Shown here: in pieces, positions 21,297 to 33,682 of the stretch
Numbering within the stretch: position 1 is the first letter of the stretch
Layout of the letters: the number at the start of each line of letters is the position of its first letter
NCBI GenBank assembly: GCA_022695795.1
Contig: MU404129.1
Coordinates: 124,001 to 188,000 of the forward strand
DNA: 64,000 nucleotides
Reading direction: 5' to 3'
Origin: Biscogniauxia marginata
Taxonomy: Eukaryota > Ascomycota > Sordariomycetes > Xylariales > Xylariaceae
Notes under the pieces: model-generated
Told to the model about the DNA's origin: nothing
Databases searched by the model: none
The model's input: the letters and a program-made list of their open reading frames with translations, nothing else
Translations under genes and position numbers: made by a program

Positions 21297-23332
21297 GGCA
21301 CACACCCTTTCCCGCTCTCACTTGCCGTATTTACTACATATACCCGATCTCTATAGGACACGCGTCATGCAGGCACGCGACACAAAAAGATCAGATGTGT
21401 ATGTATGTGTACGCAGGGTTGACAGGTCCTGTATGCGAGGTATGACAGCGTCTCGTTCATTACGACGCCGAGGGGTTCGAGATCTCATTGACCGATTTAA
21501 AATGTAATTATTATTTTGATCATTTATTATTATTGTTGTTGTTCTTCTTCTGCTTTTGCCCCCTTTTTTTCTTCAGGCAGGCGAGGCTGGACGGACCGAC
21601 TAGCTGAACTGGCCGTAGCTCAACTAAACTATTGAATAGAGATAATCCAGTTTTCTGTGACAGACTTTCGCCACTCGGGGGGTCAAAAGAATTTGATGAA
21701 AATAACTGCCGGTCTGAGCATCCATGAACTTCACCTGAAGTCAAGTCTTGACTTTGCCGCTTTCTTTCCGCTTTCTTTCCGCTCTCTTTCCGTTCCCCGT
21801 CCCAACCCCCTCGAACCTGACATAATCAGACGCAACTTCTATGTAGTTAGTATAGCTTGGAAGTCTCCCGTATGGTCAATTAGTTTCGTGAGTATATGAC
21901 CCTGGACTAGTCGATAGTCAATGTGTCTTTTGCCGTAGGAATATTGACTGTAAGTAGGTACATACCGAAGCAAAAAAAAAATTCCCCCCAAAACAGCCGA
22001 CTAACTAGCCGGAATACGAAGAAACCCCCCCCCCCCCTCTCGTCTCTTCTCCTATCCATAAATCTATCCAACCCGTCGTTCCTTACCTACCCTGGACTGA
22101 ACGGCGACTCTTGGGCCGAAGCTAGACTTAGGGCTAGCTATCTATGCAGCCAGGAGCTGAAATTCTCCACGGCTAGGAAGAAGCAGAAGAGGGAGACGGG
22201 GAAAAGGCAACCAAATTTTTTTTTAAACGCCTCACCCACGTGGTATCTTCATACTAGGCAGGCCGGCATGTTCATACTCGCGTAAAAGTAGTTAGTCACA
22301 ACGAGACTATACATACAATCCAAAACTAAATTCTACCCAGGTTAGCGTCATATATATATATAGGTACCTACCAATATATAAATAAAATAGGAATAGTGTA
22401 GTATAAACTACAAGATATGTAGGATTATTCTCGCTTGCGACTGCTTTTGCCGGCGTCTGCCGCCGAGCCGAACCGCGACAGCGTAGCTTTACATCAAAAT
22501 ACCCTGCGTATATCCCGGTGCTATATACTATTCCGTACTTGCATACAGCACGAACCCTCCCCCTTCCCCCCTGCCCCCTGCCCCGGAGAAAATATGAGGT
22601 TTTATGTACAAAAAAAAAGAAAAGAAACGAAAAGACACCCCGAGCCTATAGACACCCAGTACAAACCTATCATCTATCATTATCTACCTGTCCTATCTTA
22701 GCTTGCCCCTTCCCTCCCCTTGTCTTCTTCTTTTTTTTTCCTCCCTTACCTAGTTCCCTCTCGGCCCTCTCTCCGTCCCCATTCCCCCCCACACATACCC
22801 TCGATTCGGACGAAGGGGACTTGTTATTGTGAACCTACATTACATACATGACATCCAGACCTACCTAGCTAGCTAGCTATGTAATAGCTACCTACCTACC
22901 ACCCCTACTACAAACACCTACAGAGAACTTATTCATAGAGACACCTAGCCAACCTAGAGGGAGGTTGACATCGGTGTCGCGGGATCATCCTCCCCCCCCC
23001 AGTCCCACATCCATGGTACCCTAAAAAAGCCCAAAACAGGTTAAATTGTACACACCTACATAGACGCGACGAACCAGCCATCATCGAGATTCGATTCGGG
23101 CTTTCCCTCTCCAAGGGGTGGGTTGGTTTTCTCTGGTAGCGAAACGCTCAGGCATGGTATGGTATGGTACGTAGGTATGGGCGGAGCGGGAGCGGAGTTT
23201 TGAACTTCGGCGACGAACGATCGGTCAATACCTACCTACACCTACCCTACGTCTAGATCTACCGTAGTATACACAGATCCAGATCAATTTATTGACCGGG
23301 GTGGGTATAAACGCGCTTTGGTGGGTACCATT

Positions 23333-23362
<30 letters not shown>
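23333..23362. repeat. CCATAC hexanucleotide tandem repeat
   Basis: Five exact copies of CCATAC, followed by CTACCGTACC. It sits in the long non-coding region. Confidence 0.9.
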
Positions 23363-23363
<1 letters not shown>

Positions 23364-24253
23364 TACCGTACCGTATCAGCTGGGGCAGCTCGGCTGCCTC
23401 AGAAGATATTAAAAAAAAAATATCATAATGAAAAAAGAAAAGAAAAAACCCCTAAATTCCGATACCGGGTCTCCTATCGAGCTGCCGTCATCATCATAGT
23501 CATCATCTCGAGGCAGTTTGGTGGGACTCGTAAGGTAAGGCGAGCTGAGGAGAAAAAAAAAAGACGGGACGGGGGCAGGCTCGCTCTACGAACAAGTATG
23601 CGTGTAAGATTGAAGGGCGCAAGCTTCACTGTTTGTTTCGCCCGTGAGCTATGAGTGATTAAAAAACTCTACTCTCTCTCGCTCTCTATCTCTTACTCAT
23701 TCTCAACTCTCTCTGGTGTCTGTCCGAATTAGCTAGATTTCCGAACACTGCTTCTTACTTAACTACAACAACTTTCTCATTGAGCATTCATTACGGTAGG
23801 TAATACGCGTTTAACGACTTATATGGAATCTCTGATAAGACGGTATGATAATAGTAATATGCTACGTATATCTCAAGGGGGGGGGTATCCGGAAAACAAC
23901 GCAAGCAAGGCAAGCAAGCAAGCACAAAATCACCAACTACTATACTTGAATCGCGATAATTCTGCCTTAGCCAGCCACCCAAAGTGACATATCTGCCCTC
24001 TAAGTTAGCAAGACCTCAACATCAAGGCTCGTCGTGACCACGATGAGCTCGCCCCAAACCATAGCAGTCAGATTCGCATTCCATCAGAAGCGCTGGTCGT
24101 GATCCGGTAGCCGCCCGGCGGCAAAGCCGGCTTATGTACAATTCCTCGCAAAGAAACCCTTATGTTTAACCCTTAGCGAGGTTATATGCAGCCGCGTATT
24201 GTAGAACCCCAAAGCCGTCTCCACTCCGTGCAGACAAGACGCAGATTGTAAAT

Positions 24254-27200
24254 TCATGTCTCTGGGCCAGCCGCACCTTCCGATTCGACCTGCGCCCGTC
24301 TTCTCTCTTCGGCCGCCTCGGCGGCGAGGAAGCCCATGACGGCGGGATTGTTCCTCCTCTCATCATCCGAGGCCGCGGTGGGCGGGCTACCTTTTGCTAC
24401 GTGCCCGAATAGACACTCCCAGAGGTCGTTTTTGTCGACCACCTCCCCGAGCTCTTTCTCCTTGTCCATGAGCTTCGCTAGAGCAGCTTGTTGGAGCTCC
24501 ATAGAATTAGCAGCTTCGAGACTCAGGTCAGAAACATCTGGATGAGCTGTCTCCTTGGATTTGCCCTTGTTTGTCTCGCCGATATGCTCCATCCTTCGCC
24601 GTACAGATAAGTTGTGAATTGACTCTTCAATGGTGCCGTCGACCAGGTATAGCCAAACTGTCGTTTCGTGTTCCTGGCCAATCCTATCCACTCGAGCGAT
24701 CGCCTGAAGCTCTAGAGCCGTGTTCAAAACAGGCTCGCATAAGAATACGTGACTCGCGTTCACGAGGTTAAGGCCACTCGCATGCGCTCTTGCGTCCATG
24801 AGGAAACATTCAATACCCGGCTCTTGTTTGAACCTAGTGACAGCATTACCCTTGTTGTCGAAAGACGTAAACCCGATCCGATAGGTATTGAAGGCCTGAG
24901 CGAGTACATCAAGGAAGCCCTTGAATTGAGAGAAAATGATCGACTTCGCTCCGGGGTCTTCTTCACGCAACCAGAGTATATGCTTGATAAGCGTATCGAT
25001 CTTGGTTGCGAACGATGGCCCATCGAGCACGATATCCTTGATGGCCTCGAGTTTGGCATCGTTAAACTCGGAGTATATACCCGATTTTTTCGACTTATTG
25101 CGTGTATCTGCGCTTCCCGGTACCTGAGACTGTTCCTGATGAAGTCGCAATTCTTGTTTCTTCAACGTGATGTCGTGCAGCATCGCTAGGGACAGGTGCC
25201 TCTTGCACACAGGACAGTTATGGTGAGCTTTCCACCACAGCGTCATGCATTCTTTACAGAATTGATGCCCACAAACGGTGAGAACACCTAGGGTAAAGTC
25301 AGACTGACAAATAACGCATATTCTAGGCTCGTTTGAATTCTGGCCGGCAGCTTTCAGGTGAAGCACTGGTAACATGATTAGCACTTGCCGTAGCCCTCAA
25401 TATGTTAGTTGACAGAAACTTACGGTACCGATGCTTAGCCTGCGCGGCGATCGACCTTCTGTGTACTGCTTGCTCCTCCTCAAGGAAAGCATTCCAATGT
25501 GAAGTTATCACATCCTGACCTTCACGCCCAGGGGGGACCGCTAGTTCAAGAGCAGCTACTGTATCGGATACTCCTTGCAATTGTCTATAGAACTCCACGC
25601 GGGAGTTCATAGCCGAAGTGAACTGGTCCAACTCCCGCTCTAGTGCCGTGGCAGCTTTGTTTTGGTCAGTAATTTGCCTCTGAATAAGCTTCAACTGTTT
25701 CTGAACAATCTCTAGCTCGACCCTCGCACGATCGCTACCCCTGTCAGCATCTTGACGGAGCTGAGTGCCCAGCGCCCTCAGGTCTATAACGATGCCACGA
25801 AGAGACAGATCGTCCAGTGGAGGTTTGGCTGCCTCCCGTTGTTCTAGTAAAATCAGAGTTTTTTCGGGTGCATGACCTTCCCCATTCTTCGCTTGCCGTA
25901 TGGCATAGAGAGTTTCGTATCGGACGCGTTCATTTATTAAGCCTGAGATAGAACCTTGTCGATCCCCAACCACAGCTCGCAGAGCAAGAGTATAAGCCAT
26001 CAATTCATCTTGTATCTTTGTTGAATCCTCGTACTCATCGCCTGTAATCTCTGCTTCTCCTTCCTCGTCGACTAGAGGACGAAGCAAAAGCTGAATGACG
26101 CTCTCCCGCCATTCATCAAGCAGATTTGCTTGGTCATCAAGAGACGCACTGAGAAGCTCCAGCTTTTCTAGGATCGACCTGCTTTCCAAACCGCGAAGGG
26201 TCGAAGACTTGATCTCGGGTATCTCAACGAAGGCCTGCGATTCTGCTCGCTTCCTAATCCTTTCCATGAAAAACGAAGCTCTCGCGTGTGCTTCATGTAG
26301 TATATCCTTGCGAATTTGCTTAGCAAGTTCGTAGCCCTCAACTTCAAGCTTCTCTAGGCGCTTGAATTCTTCCGAATCTGGCTTAGTCATGTTCTTATTC
26401 GACTTGATCTGGTAATAAGCGCTGGCGATAAAAAAGATCGCCCTGTGTTCGATATCTAGTGCAGACCGAAGCTTTCGTCGGCACTCCCCAACCCTTGCGG
26501 TGTCACTCTTGCTTTCGAAGAAGTCTTCATAGTCATGGGACTTCTCGCCATCATCTTCTTCGAGTATTTCCTCAACACGGGCTTGGCTAGCCTTCTCAAT
26601 TTCGATGGAGAGCTGCTCACGGCATCCCGCGACAATTGGCTGGATTTCGTCTCGCACTTCCTCCCAGATAGCGAGGGCTTCTTTCACTCGAGGTGAATTT
26701 TCTAGCAACTGGCCTCTCTTTAGCTTGCTGACTAGATATGCCCGCTGGTCGGCTTTGATGAGAGATTCCGATTGCTCAATCACTGTAACAGAAGGAGTCA
26801 GTAATCACCACTCTTATAGAAAGAACAATTGGGTATGTATCAGGGGCTGGTGTCTCCTTTAGGAACTCGATAACTCCTAAGACACACCGAAAGGGTAAAA
26901 GATAACTCCCAAATTTACATACTGAGATCCAATACTTCCTCGATCGTTCGAAGAGTCCTGCTCTTCTGATTCACCGAGCGAAGCTCAGGTCCTAGCTCAG
27001 GATGTAGGACGATCTGCCTGAGTCTAGAGAGGGCACGTTTCATTAAATCCACAACGTAAGGATCTTCGGGTTTCCAGTCTTCTTGCAGAGGGGCCCCATG
27101 TTCGTCGAGCCCAAAGCCTCGCGCTAGGGATTTGAACTGCTCCTGGTAATGCTGCTCCTCGACTGCCGTGAAGGGCATGGTGAGGACAAACCGCTTTTGA

Positions 27201-28981
27201 GGCGGCAAACTCAGTTCGTCTCGAACGGCACCCTTGGTGTGTCTCAAGGATATCCGGTTGAAGAGAGACTTAAACAACTCCTTGTGAGTTGAAATTAGCC
27301 CATCCCAAATACTCAATGAAGAGGCAAAGGGTTCATATCGGAGAAAGAGCAGTAGACCCCATAGATCTTGAATATGTCGCTTCACAGGCGTGCCCGTGAC
27401 CCCCCACGCGTTGACCCGAGGTATCAACCTAGCAAGCTTGGCGGCATTGCTGGTGCCGCTCTCGATCTCTTGAGCCTCATCGAGACACACTCGCCACCAG
27501 GAAAGTTGGGTCAATGGGGACTGTAGTCGCTCGTATTGTCTTTCGTATCTCATGGACCGTTCAGGTAGGGACTCTGCAAAGTGTATCTCGGCCTGGAGAA
27601 CACTATATGTAGTGATTACGACGTCACAGTTTGCTAACTCGGTCACAGGTTGATCTTCGTCGCCGCTCTCACCTTTTTTGCTGGGATAATTCTTGATACC
27701 CGAGTAGGCCATCACGCGAAGACCAGGAGCATGTTTCTTGAATTCGGAGAGCCATTGCTTTTGCAGGGTGGCTGGCGTCACTATTAAGGTTGCACCTGTT
27801 GGGCGTACTTCTTGGTTTGTATAAGGGTCTAAAACTGTAGGAGGTTGCGAGGGCCGCTTATGCATCAAAATCAAGCTAATGATCTCAACAGTTTTCCCCA
27901 AACCCATCTCTTCAGCAAGGATCCCACCCTTAAGGTCATCTTCAGTTTGTTGAAACGGAGTGATGTCTCTGGATACGAGATGATAAAGATCGCTAAAGTA
28001 GACTAGACGACCATTGGCATCTTCAGATGACCTAAAGGAAAGTGGCAGGTCGGAGGTCGAAGATTTGCAGTATGGCACGAGTTGCGGTGCTTTGGTTTGG
28101 CTATCAGTACTCAACTTTACCCCTTCCCTCATCAAGAGCCATTGTACAGCCCGACGCTGGAACGGAAACAATGTGGACTCGAGCCCTGTGACGGCATCTG
28201 ACGACAGTCCCGAGTAGCTGTGACTGGGCATGAATGCCGCCTCGTAGAAATCCTGGGGTAGCAGCTTCTCGGTGGTATTATCATGATCACGAGCTAAAGG
28301 CGCAAAGAAGGTATCCAGAACTTTCTGGCTAAGAGCTCGCTGGGACGAATTGCGCAATGTGTGCGTAGCAGTATTCCAATTCAGCTCGAAGGAGAAATGT
28401 ATGTGGTCGGTGTTACCATCCCTTTCCCAAGCGATGCTGGTAGCAACCCATAGGGAGCCTTCGTTAGTTTCAGCATCACGACTTCGGCTCGCTACTTGGA
28501 GTATTGTTAAGAGAGTATTGGTGAATCCAGGTTGACCAAGCGCCAGATAAGACTTGAAAGCGCCATAAGGAGATTGCAAAGGCGAATTGATATTCAGGGC
28601 CTGGTCCTCCTCGACATAATTGAGTTTGAGGTATCGACCAACGTTTGCACACGAGACTGCGCGACCTCCATTAGCCACAGAAATGCTGTGTTGTATCGGT
28701 CGGGACAAGGTGAACGATTCTCGCGCGATAACTACCGGTTCGAAGTTTACGACCCGAATTCGTTTCCGGGGAGGTTCGTTCGTCGTATCGGTAGTGTCGG
28801 ATGGTAGCGCACACAAGAATTCGAGAAAGCCTTTAGGGAATGACTCTGAGCGGTGTTAACATTGCCATTCTGAATATGGAAAAAGATATGCTGACGAACC
28901 ATCGGCATGCGCAAGCTCTACTTGCGTGACGAACTTCGGGCCCTTTGACCGGCGGGCCCGGCCTGAACCTGGCCGACCCAT
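24254..28981 (-). CDS. IRC20: SNF2-type ATPase / RING ubiquitin ligase, SHPRH/Irc20 family
   Basis: Exons 28981-28900, 28845-26923, 26782-25424 and 25365-24254 give 1491 aa with all phases consistent. Exon 1 (MGRPGSGRARRSKGPKFVTQ) was found because exon 2 has an in-frame TAA upstream and no early ATG; its donor GTTCGT is weak, but branch TTAAC, acceptor CTCAG and phase fit. Seen: Walker A GLGKT at about 342-346, DEAQ box at about 483-486, motif III WGVTGTPV, then a long charged coiled-coil insert, a C3HC4 RING at about 1138-1176 (CVICQS, CGHQFCKEC, CPVCK), and helicase C-terminal motifs IIFSQF, SGLNLVNASHVFL and QAIARVDRIGQ. The split ATPase with RING in the second half is the SHPRH/Irc20 hallmark; the family acts in recombination and PCNA or SUMO-linked ubiquitination. 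Divergent with mS41. Confidence 0.93.
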
Positions 28982-29611
28982 GATGGCTGCTGGTGTCGAT
29001 CCCTTAGTTATCTGTGGTCATATGACTATGTAGTCGATGCACGACGATGTTGGTGCAGCCCAGCCCATGGTTGTGCAAAAGGTACGGAATAGAGGAGGGG
29101 GGGTATTAGCATGGAGATCAGGTTGGCGAACAAGGCGGTTACGTCGCAGCAAGAATTACTCAGCTTGGTCAACCAGCTCTTACCAAATGAGCTACCCTGA
29201 CACCCCACCCGCGCCAGCAACTCGCTGACGCGTGTGAGCGCGACGAATTAAGATTAGAGTTAAATTGATTGGAGCCAGCTGCGGTCAGCTGCACAACATG
29301 CCAAAGCCCGGAAATCTTTTCCGACTCCCATCGATCGGAGCTCATGAAAATCCTTTTACCGACCCTTTTTTTCAATGTGGGGTCATCAATTGAGAAAGCT
29401 CTAGTGCCATCAACTTTTTGAGCTTCGTTGTAAGAGAGAGAGAGTGTGTGTGGGCTCGAGGGTATTCCGAAAAGAATTGTCTCGACGAATTGCGGGCTCC
29501 TCGAATCATGATGACCTGACCTCTCCCTTCCTTGTTTTCTCTCTCGAGTGATCAGGTCCCGACTGAGAACATATGATAAAAAAATAAAACAACCACACAG
29601 TCTTTTTCACC
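28982..29611. other. Divergent promoter region, IRC20 / mS41
   Basis: 630 bases between opposed starts. It has G runs near 29096-29103, a GA/GT-rich patch near 29431-29455 and a stretch at 29166-29215 that resembles the 5' half of a tRNA but lacks the rest. No gene supported. Confidence 0.55.
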
Positions 29612-30633
29612 ATGGTGCGCATAAAGGTAAAAGTCGACTGGCTCACTTCCTTCAAAAGCGCGCCATCTTCTCTAACACAAAATACTTTTTTTTCCCACAG
29701 CCCGTCCTCTGCCCGCGGCACCTGCGCGGCCTCCTCAGCAGTAGCAACAGCAATAGCAGCCGAACCCCGCAACTACCACGAACCGCGCCCGCCCTCCTCC
29801 AGCGAGCCTCACCCCTACTCTTCTCCCCCTTCTGCTCCCCCCCCTCGACCTCCCCACCGCAACAAGCCCACGCACACGCACGCGTCCACTGCCAACAACA
29901 ACGTCTCTACTCCTCGCAGAACCGGCAGGCGGTCCCGGCGCCCGACCCGACCCCCTTCGTCCCGGACGTGCAGACGTTCCTGACGCTGATCGGGCGGGGG
30001 CTGGGGCAGCACGCGGCCAAGTTCCCGACGTGGGAGTCGCTGTTCGCGACGACGAGCGACCAGCTGCGCGACCTCGGCGTCGAGCCCCCGCGCACGCGCC
30101 GCTACCTGCTGCAGTGGCGGGACCGCTTCCGGAGCGGCCAGTACGGCGTCGGCGGCGACCTGCGGCACGTCGTCGACGGCCGCGCCGAGCTCAGGGTGCT
30201 GGAGACGCGGCCCGGCGAGGTTGAGAGCCCCTCCGCCTCCGCCTCCCCCCCCGCAGCCGCAACCGCAACCGCCACCGAGGGGGGAGGAGGTCAGGGCGAG
30301 GGTGGGGAGAACCCCCCTGCCCCTCCCCCGGCCGTCGTGCACCGCCGCGCCAAGTACGTCGTCAACGTGCCCCCGGGCAAGAAGGTCAAGGAGTGCAGCC
30401 TCGACGAGCTGTCGCGCGTGCGGGGCTACAAGGTCAGGGGCGCGCACACCATCGTCGGGCCGTACGCGCTGCCGCTGAAGGACGGCCAGGGCTCCACCGT
30501 CACCGTCACCGAGGGCATGTGGGAGTTCCGCCGCGGCCACAAGATCGACGGCGGTGAGCGGAGGCGCACCGAGGTCCAGTACAAGAAGCGCATCGCCGAG
30601 CGTAGGGAGATGCGGGAAAGGGGCGAGTTGTGA
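29612..30633 (+). CDS. FYV4: Mitochondrial small-subunit ribosomal protein mS41 (Fyv4 family)
   Basis: Exon 1 is 29612-29626 (MVRIK) and exon 2 is 29701-30633, joined across a 74-base intron (GTAAAA, TCTAACAC, TTTCCCACAG); 315 aa. A Pro/Ser/Gln-rich N-terminus serves as presequence. The IGR motif domain follows at about 96-150: TFLTLIGRGLGQHAAKFPTW, then the LRDLGVEPPRTRRYLLQWRD segment. The C-terminal block has KYVVNVPPGKKVKE, VRGAHTIVGPYALPLKDG and WEFRRGHKIDGGERR, conserved in filamentous-fungal members and absent from short forms. An Ala/Thr/Pro/Gly linker near 205-235 is GC-rich low complexity. The family binds the mitochondrial small ribosomal subunit. G+C content and third positions are far higher than in neighbouring IRC20. 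Confidence 0.9.
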
Positions 30634-31020
30634 CGACCGGTGAGGGGATGAGGACGACAACCACGACGATGATGATGATAAGATAAGAAGAAGACGACGG
30701 ATGGGTAGAAACTACCACTACTACAATGGGAGAATTAGACCGCGATTAAAGAGAGAATTTGCCTTGCGCATGTGTGTGTATGTGTATATGGGTGTGTATA
30801 TACAGATCCCCTACCATGCTTGCAGATTCGGCATGTATTGTAAAATTATAAAAGCATTGTACTCATCTATTGGTGAAAATTTTCTAAAATTTGCCTCCGA
30901 GGTCACCAAATGCGTCTCGAAGGACACATAACTCCTTAACGCCATTCCGATATGCGATACAGTCTTTTTATTTCCTCCCCGTCCCGTTTTCCAGTTATCA
31001 TGCTTGTATGTAGATCGGAT
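30634..31020. other. Short convergent 3' region
   Basis: 387 bases between the mS41 and KIN28 stops, with a GATGATGATGATAAG patch and GTGT runs. It probably carries both polyadenylation regions. Confidence 0.6.
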
Positions 31021-32318
31021 CTATTTTGCGGCCCCAAAGTCCAGTTTTCGCGCAACCTTGACGCCCCGGTCGTCATCCAAAACGCCAGGTCTCCTCTTGA
31101 GATCAGCGCCGATTTTGTCCTGCCCACCGGACTTCTTGGGCAGGTCCTGCTTGCGCGTCGGTTTCGGGTCCTTGTGCCACCACTCGTGCTTCAGCATGTC
31201 CCGGGCCGTGGCCCGCTTCTTGGGGTCGAGGGTGAGCGTCTTCATCAGGAGGTCGACGCCCTCGTACCCCACGGTGCCGAACATGGCCATATAATGGTCT
31301 CGTCCCCGGAGCGGCGTCGTCTCCTTCTCCACCGTGTACTCGGGGAGCTTCGTCACGCCGGGCCAGTTCTCCTCGGTCGGAGTGCCGATGGCCTGGCAGA
31401 TGAGGTTGATCTGGTGCATCTCGGTGTTACCGGCGATGTACGGCGTCCGGATGACCAGCTCGGCGAATACCAGGCCTACGGACCAGACGTCCACGGCGCC
31501 GGAGTAGTGCTTGGCGCCGAAGAGTAGCTCCGGAGGTCGGTACCACCGCGTAATGACGTTCGAGGTCATGGGCTTGTACGGGTCCGAGAAGCTCCTCGCC
31601 AAGCCGAAATCAGCCAGCTTTACCTCCCCGTCGGCGGCAATGAGCAAGTTGTTGGGCTTGATATCGCGGTGGAGCACGAAGTTCTCGTGGCAGAACCAGA
31701 CGGCGCGCGTCAGCATACCCATCCAGGCTTTGATGTCGGCGGCGCCGTATCGCACGTGGTCCGTGTCGCGGATGAGCATCTCCAGGTCGCCCAGGGGTAG
31801 GTATTCGAGGACAAGGTTGAGATTCTGGTCCTTGGAGGAGAAGACGGAGTGCAGGGATATGATGTTCGGATGAGAGAGCTCTTGGAGGTGTTTGATCTCG
31901 CGAACCGCGTCTGGGGCCATGCCCTCGGTATACTCCTTCTGGATCTTGATCTTCTTGATGGCGACGAGCTGGGACGTGTCGTTCCGGAGGAATCCAAGGT
32001 AGACGTTGGCGTAGGTACCTTCACCGAGCTTCTTGCCTTGTAAAGGGAGACGCAACTGTTAGTTCCAGCCCCCCAGCATCCCTACCAGGACGCCATACCT
32101 TTGACATATTTACGCTTCTCCTCCTCATTTAGCTGCTCGGCCAAGTCGAGGGAGGCCGATTGGACAGCGGCCGCAGCGTTTGGCGCAACCTGGGTGGCCG
32201 AGGGAGTGCCGTTGGACGATGTTTGTGTCGACGTAACCGCATTTTTGAGAGGGGATGATAGTGATCTGGGATTTTGCAGAGCATCTGTGGGATGCATAAC
32301 CAGCGGTGAAACCGCCAT
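31021..32318 (-). CDS. KIN28: CDK7-type kinase of TFIIH (Kin28)
   Basis: Exons 32318-32099 and 32036-31021 give 411 aa. The intron (GTATGG, AACTAACAG, TTTACAAG) joins KYVKG to KKLGEGTYANVYLG in frame. Kinase signatures: Gly-rich loop, VAIKKIKI lysine, HRDIKPNN catalytic loop, DFGLARSF, activation-segment Thr in MTSNVITRWYRPPELLFG, and RATARDML. The closest family is CDK7/Kin28, the TFIIH kinase that phosphorylates Ser5 of the RNA polymerase II tail and, in many species, activates other CDKs. The extra 70-residue Ser/Thr/Ala-rich N-terminus is typical of filamentous fungi. The C-terminus has a basic tail (KVARKLDFGAAK). Start: the first ATG of an open frame, with GCG following. Confidence 0.93.
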
Positions 32319-33682
32319 TCTAGATTGGAGTTCTTATTTCTTCGACCTTCGATTCCCCGGGCTATGGGGAGGTTAGGAATGGGAGAATAAAGTCAGCCTT
32401 GCCGGACGATGGTGGTTGTTGAAATTGATTGGTTGGATTGAGGGTTGCCTGCAATTCAAGGGACAAGGCTGTTGCTGCTGTCTGGTCAATTCGAGGCACT
32501 CCCGAAATCCCAAAGAATGTGGGTGGATCTAGGTACGTACCTGCTACTTATATATGTGGGCCGTTACCGACGGGAACTTGGCACGGGATTGTCGTCGCAC
32601 ATTAACCCGATAAATGAACCTGAGCCACGCCGCTTTAAACCTGAGCCGCGCCTCAGGCTGGCTGGAATTGTACTAACGCGCCGAATTAGCGGCATAAAAT
32701 TATGCACTAGGTAAAATAACTTTGAACGCCTTGGACTTCTAACCATCGCCTATAGTAGCTTTTCTTTTTCGCACCGTCGGCTTCGTACTGCGAAATCAGC
32801 CCCACTCTTCCTCGTCTGCCCTCGCCTCCCGGAGCATGCGCGGCCTACGGCGCAGGCCCGGGCTCGTGCCGGCAACGGCGGCGGTACCCCCTGACAGTTG
32901 TAGAGGAGAACCGTCGGAACCCCTAATGGCGGCCGCACCGAAAGACTATAGCTTCATATAGCCATATCTCGACCAAATAAGCTCTTAATAATAAGTTAAT
33001 TGTATCGTTAGAATCGTCTCCTTCAGCGCTTTATGTGACGACTAAATGAAATTCCTGGATCTAACTGGGCGGCGGATTTCTCCGGCGCGCTGCTCTGACC
33101 CCTATAGCCTTTTTAAGCTTGCCTTCAACCTCACTCTCATCTTCAACAGCTATAGGAGCCTCCGGGGCTTTGTGGTCGCCGCTACTTGCCGTCGGCTTCG
33201 TTGCCGACGAGGAGGCTATTATAGCTTACTCGTTAACGATGTCTCGTACTTAAATCATAGCTCTTTTACTAACGATATCGCACTCATGTCGTGGCTCACT
33301 CGCCGACGACATCACACCTAAAACGGAGAGATGCTGCTATGAAGAAAACCAAGTTTTGGGTGCATAGATATATATATATATATTAGTCCTTGCTATGTGG
33401 TATGGGATTCTAGGTAGGGAGAGATCCCGTCTTGTACCTAAATATATAGTATAAAGGACGATTATCCCTTACATGTATGATCCTCTCACGGCCACGGAAC
33501 CAGCCAACAACCCCAAGCTGCCAACAATTATAAATAAATCAATACCTAGTTAAACAGCTAGGTATCCAGACTCTTTCCTAATATATTGCTCTGATTCCAT
33601 ACAGGGACATTTATATTATGCCAGATTGACCGACAAACCATTTTGCCCATTTCTCGCCTCACGATCGTGAGAGCTTTGCACC
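32319..33682. other. Divergent region with a TATAG-rich patch
   Basis: 1.36 kb between the KIN28 start and the glycosyltransferase pseudogene. A direct repeat AACCTGAGCC(A/G)CGCC occurs twice 21 bases apart near 32617-32653. From about 32940 to 33310 the DNA is full of TATAG/CTATA words and has no long frame, which could be an old mutated repeat. A TA microsatellite lies near 33368-33382. No gene supported. Confidence 0.45.

Larger units (their letters stand above)
19851..24253. other. 4.4-kb gene-free region between bZIP and IRC20 stops
   Basis: Convergent 3' region, unusually long for this window. It holds many homopolymer runs (T, C, A and G tracts), an AC dinucleotide run, TA-rich DNA at 21240-21290 and 22350-22400, several ACCTACCTA/TAGGTAGG words and a 6-base tandem repeat. 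No frame shows a known domain. The bZIP 3' UTR probably occupies the first few hundred bases. Non-coding RNA is possible but not shown. Confidence 0.5.

Noticed and set aside
29166..29215. tRNA-like 5' half on the minus strand (GTAGCTCATTTGGTAAGAGC)
   Set aside because: A D-arm can form, but no anticodon arm or GGTTCRA T-arm follows in the expected distance.
29815..30660. 281-codon minus-strand frame
   Set aside because: Antisense to mS41 in very GC-rich DNA where stop codons are rare; composition is low complexity.
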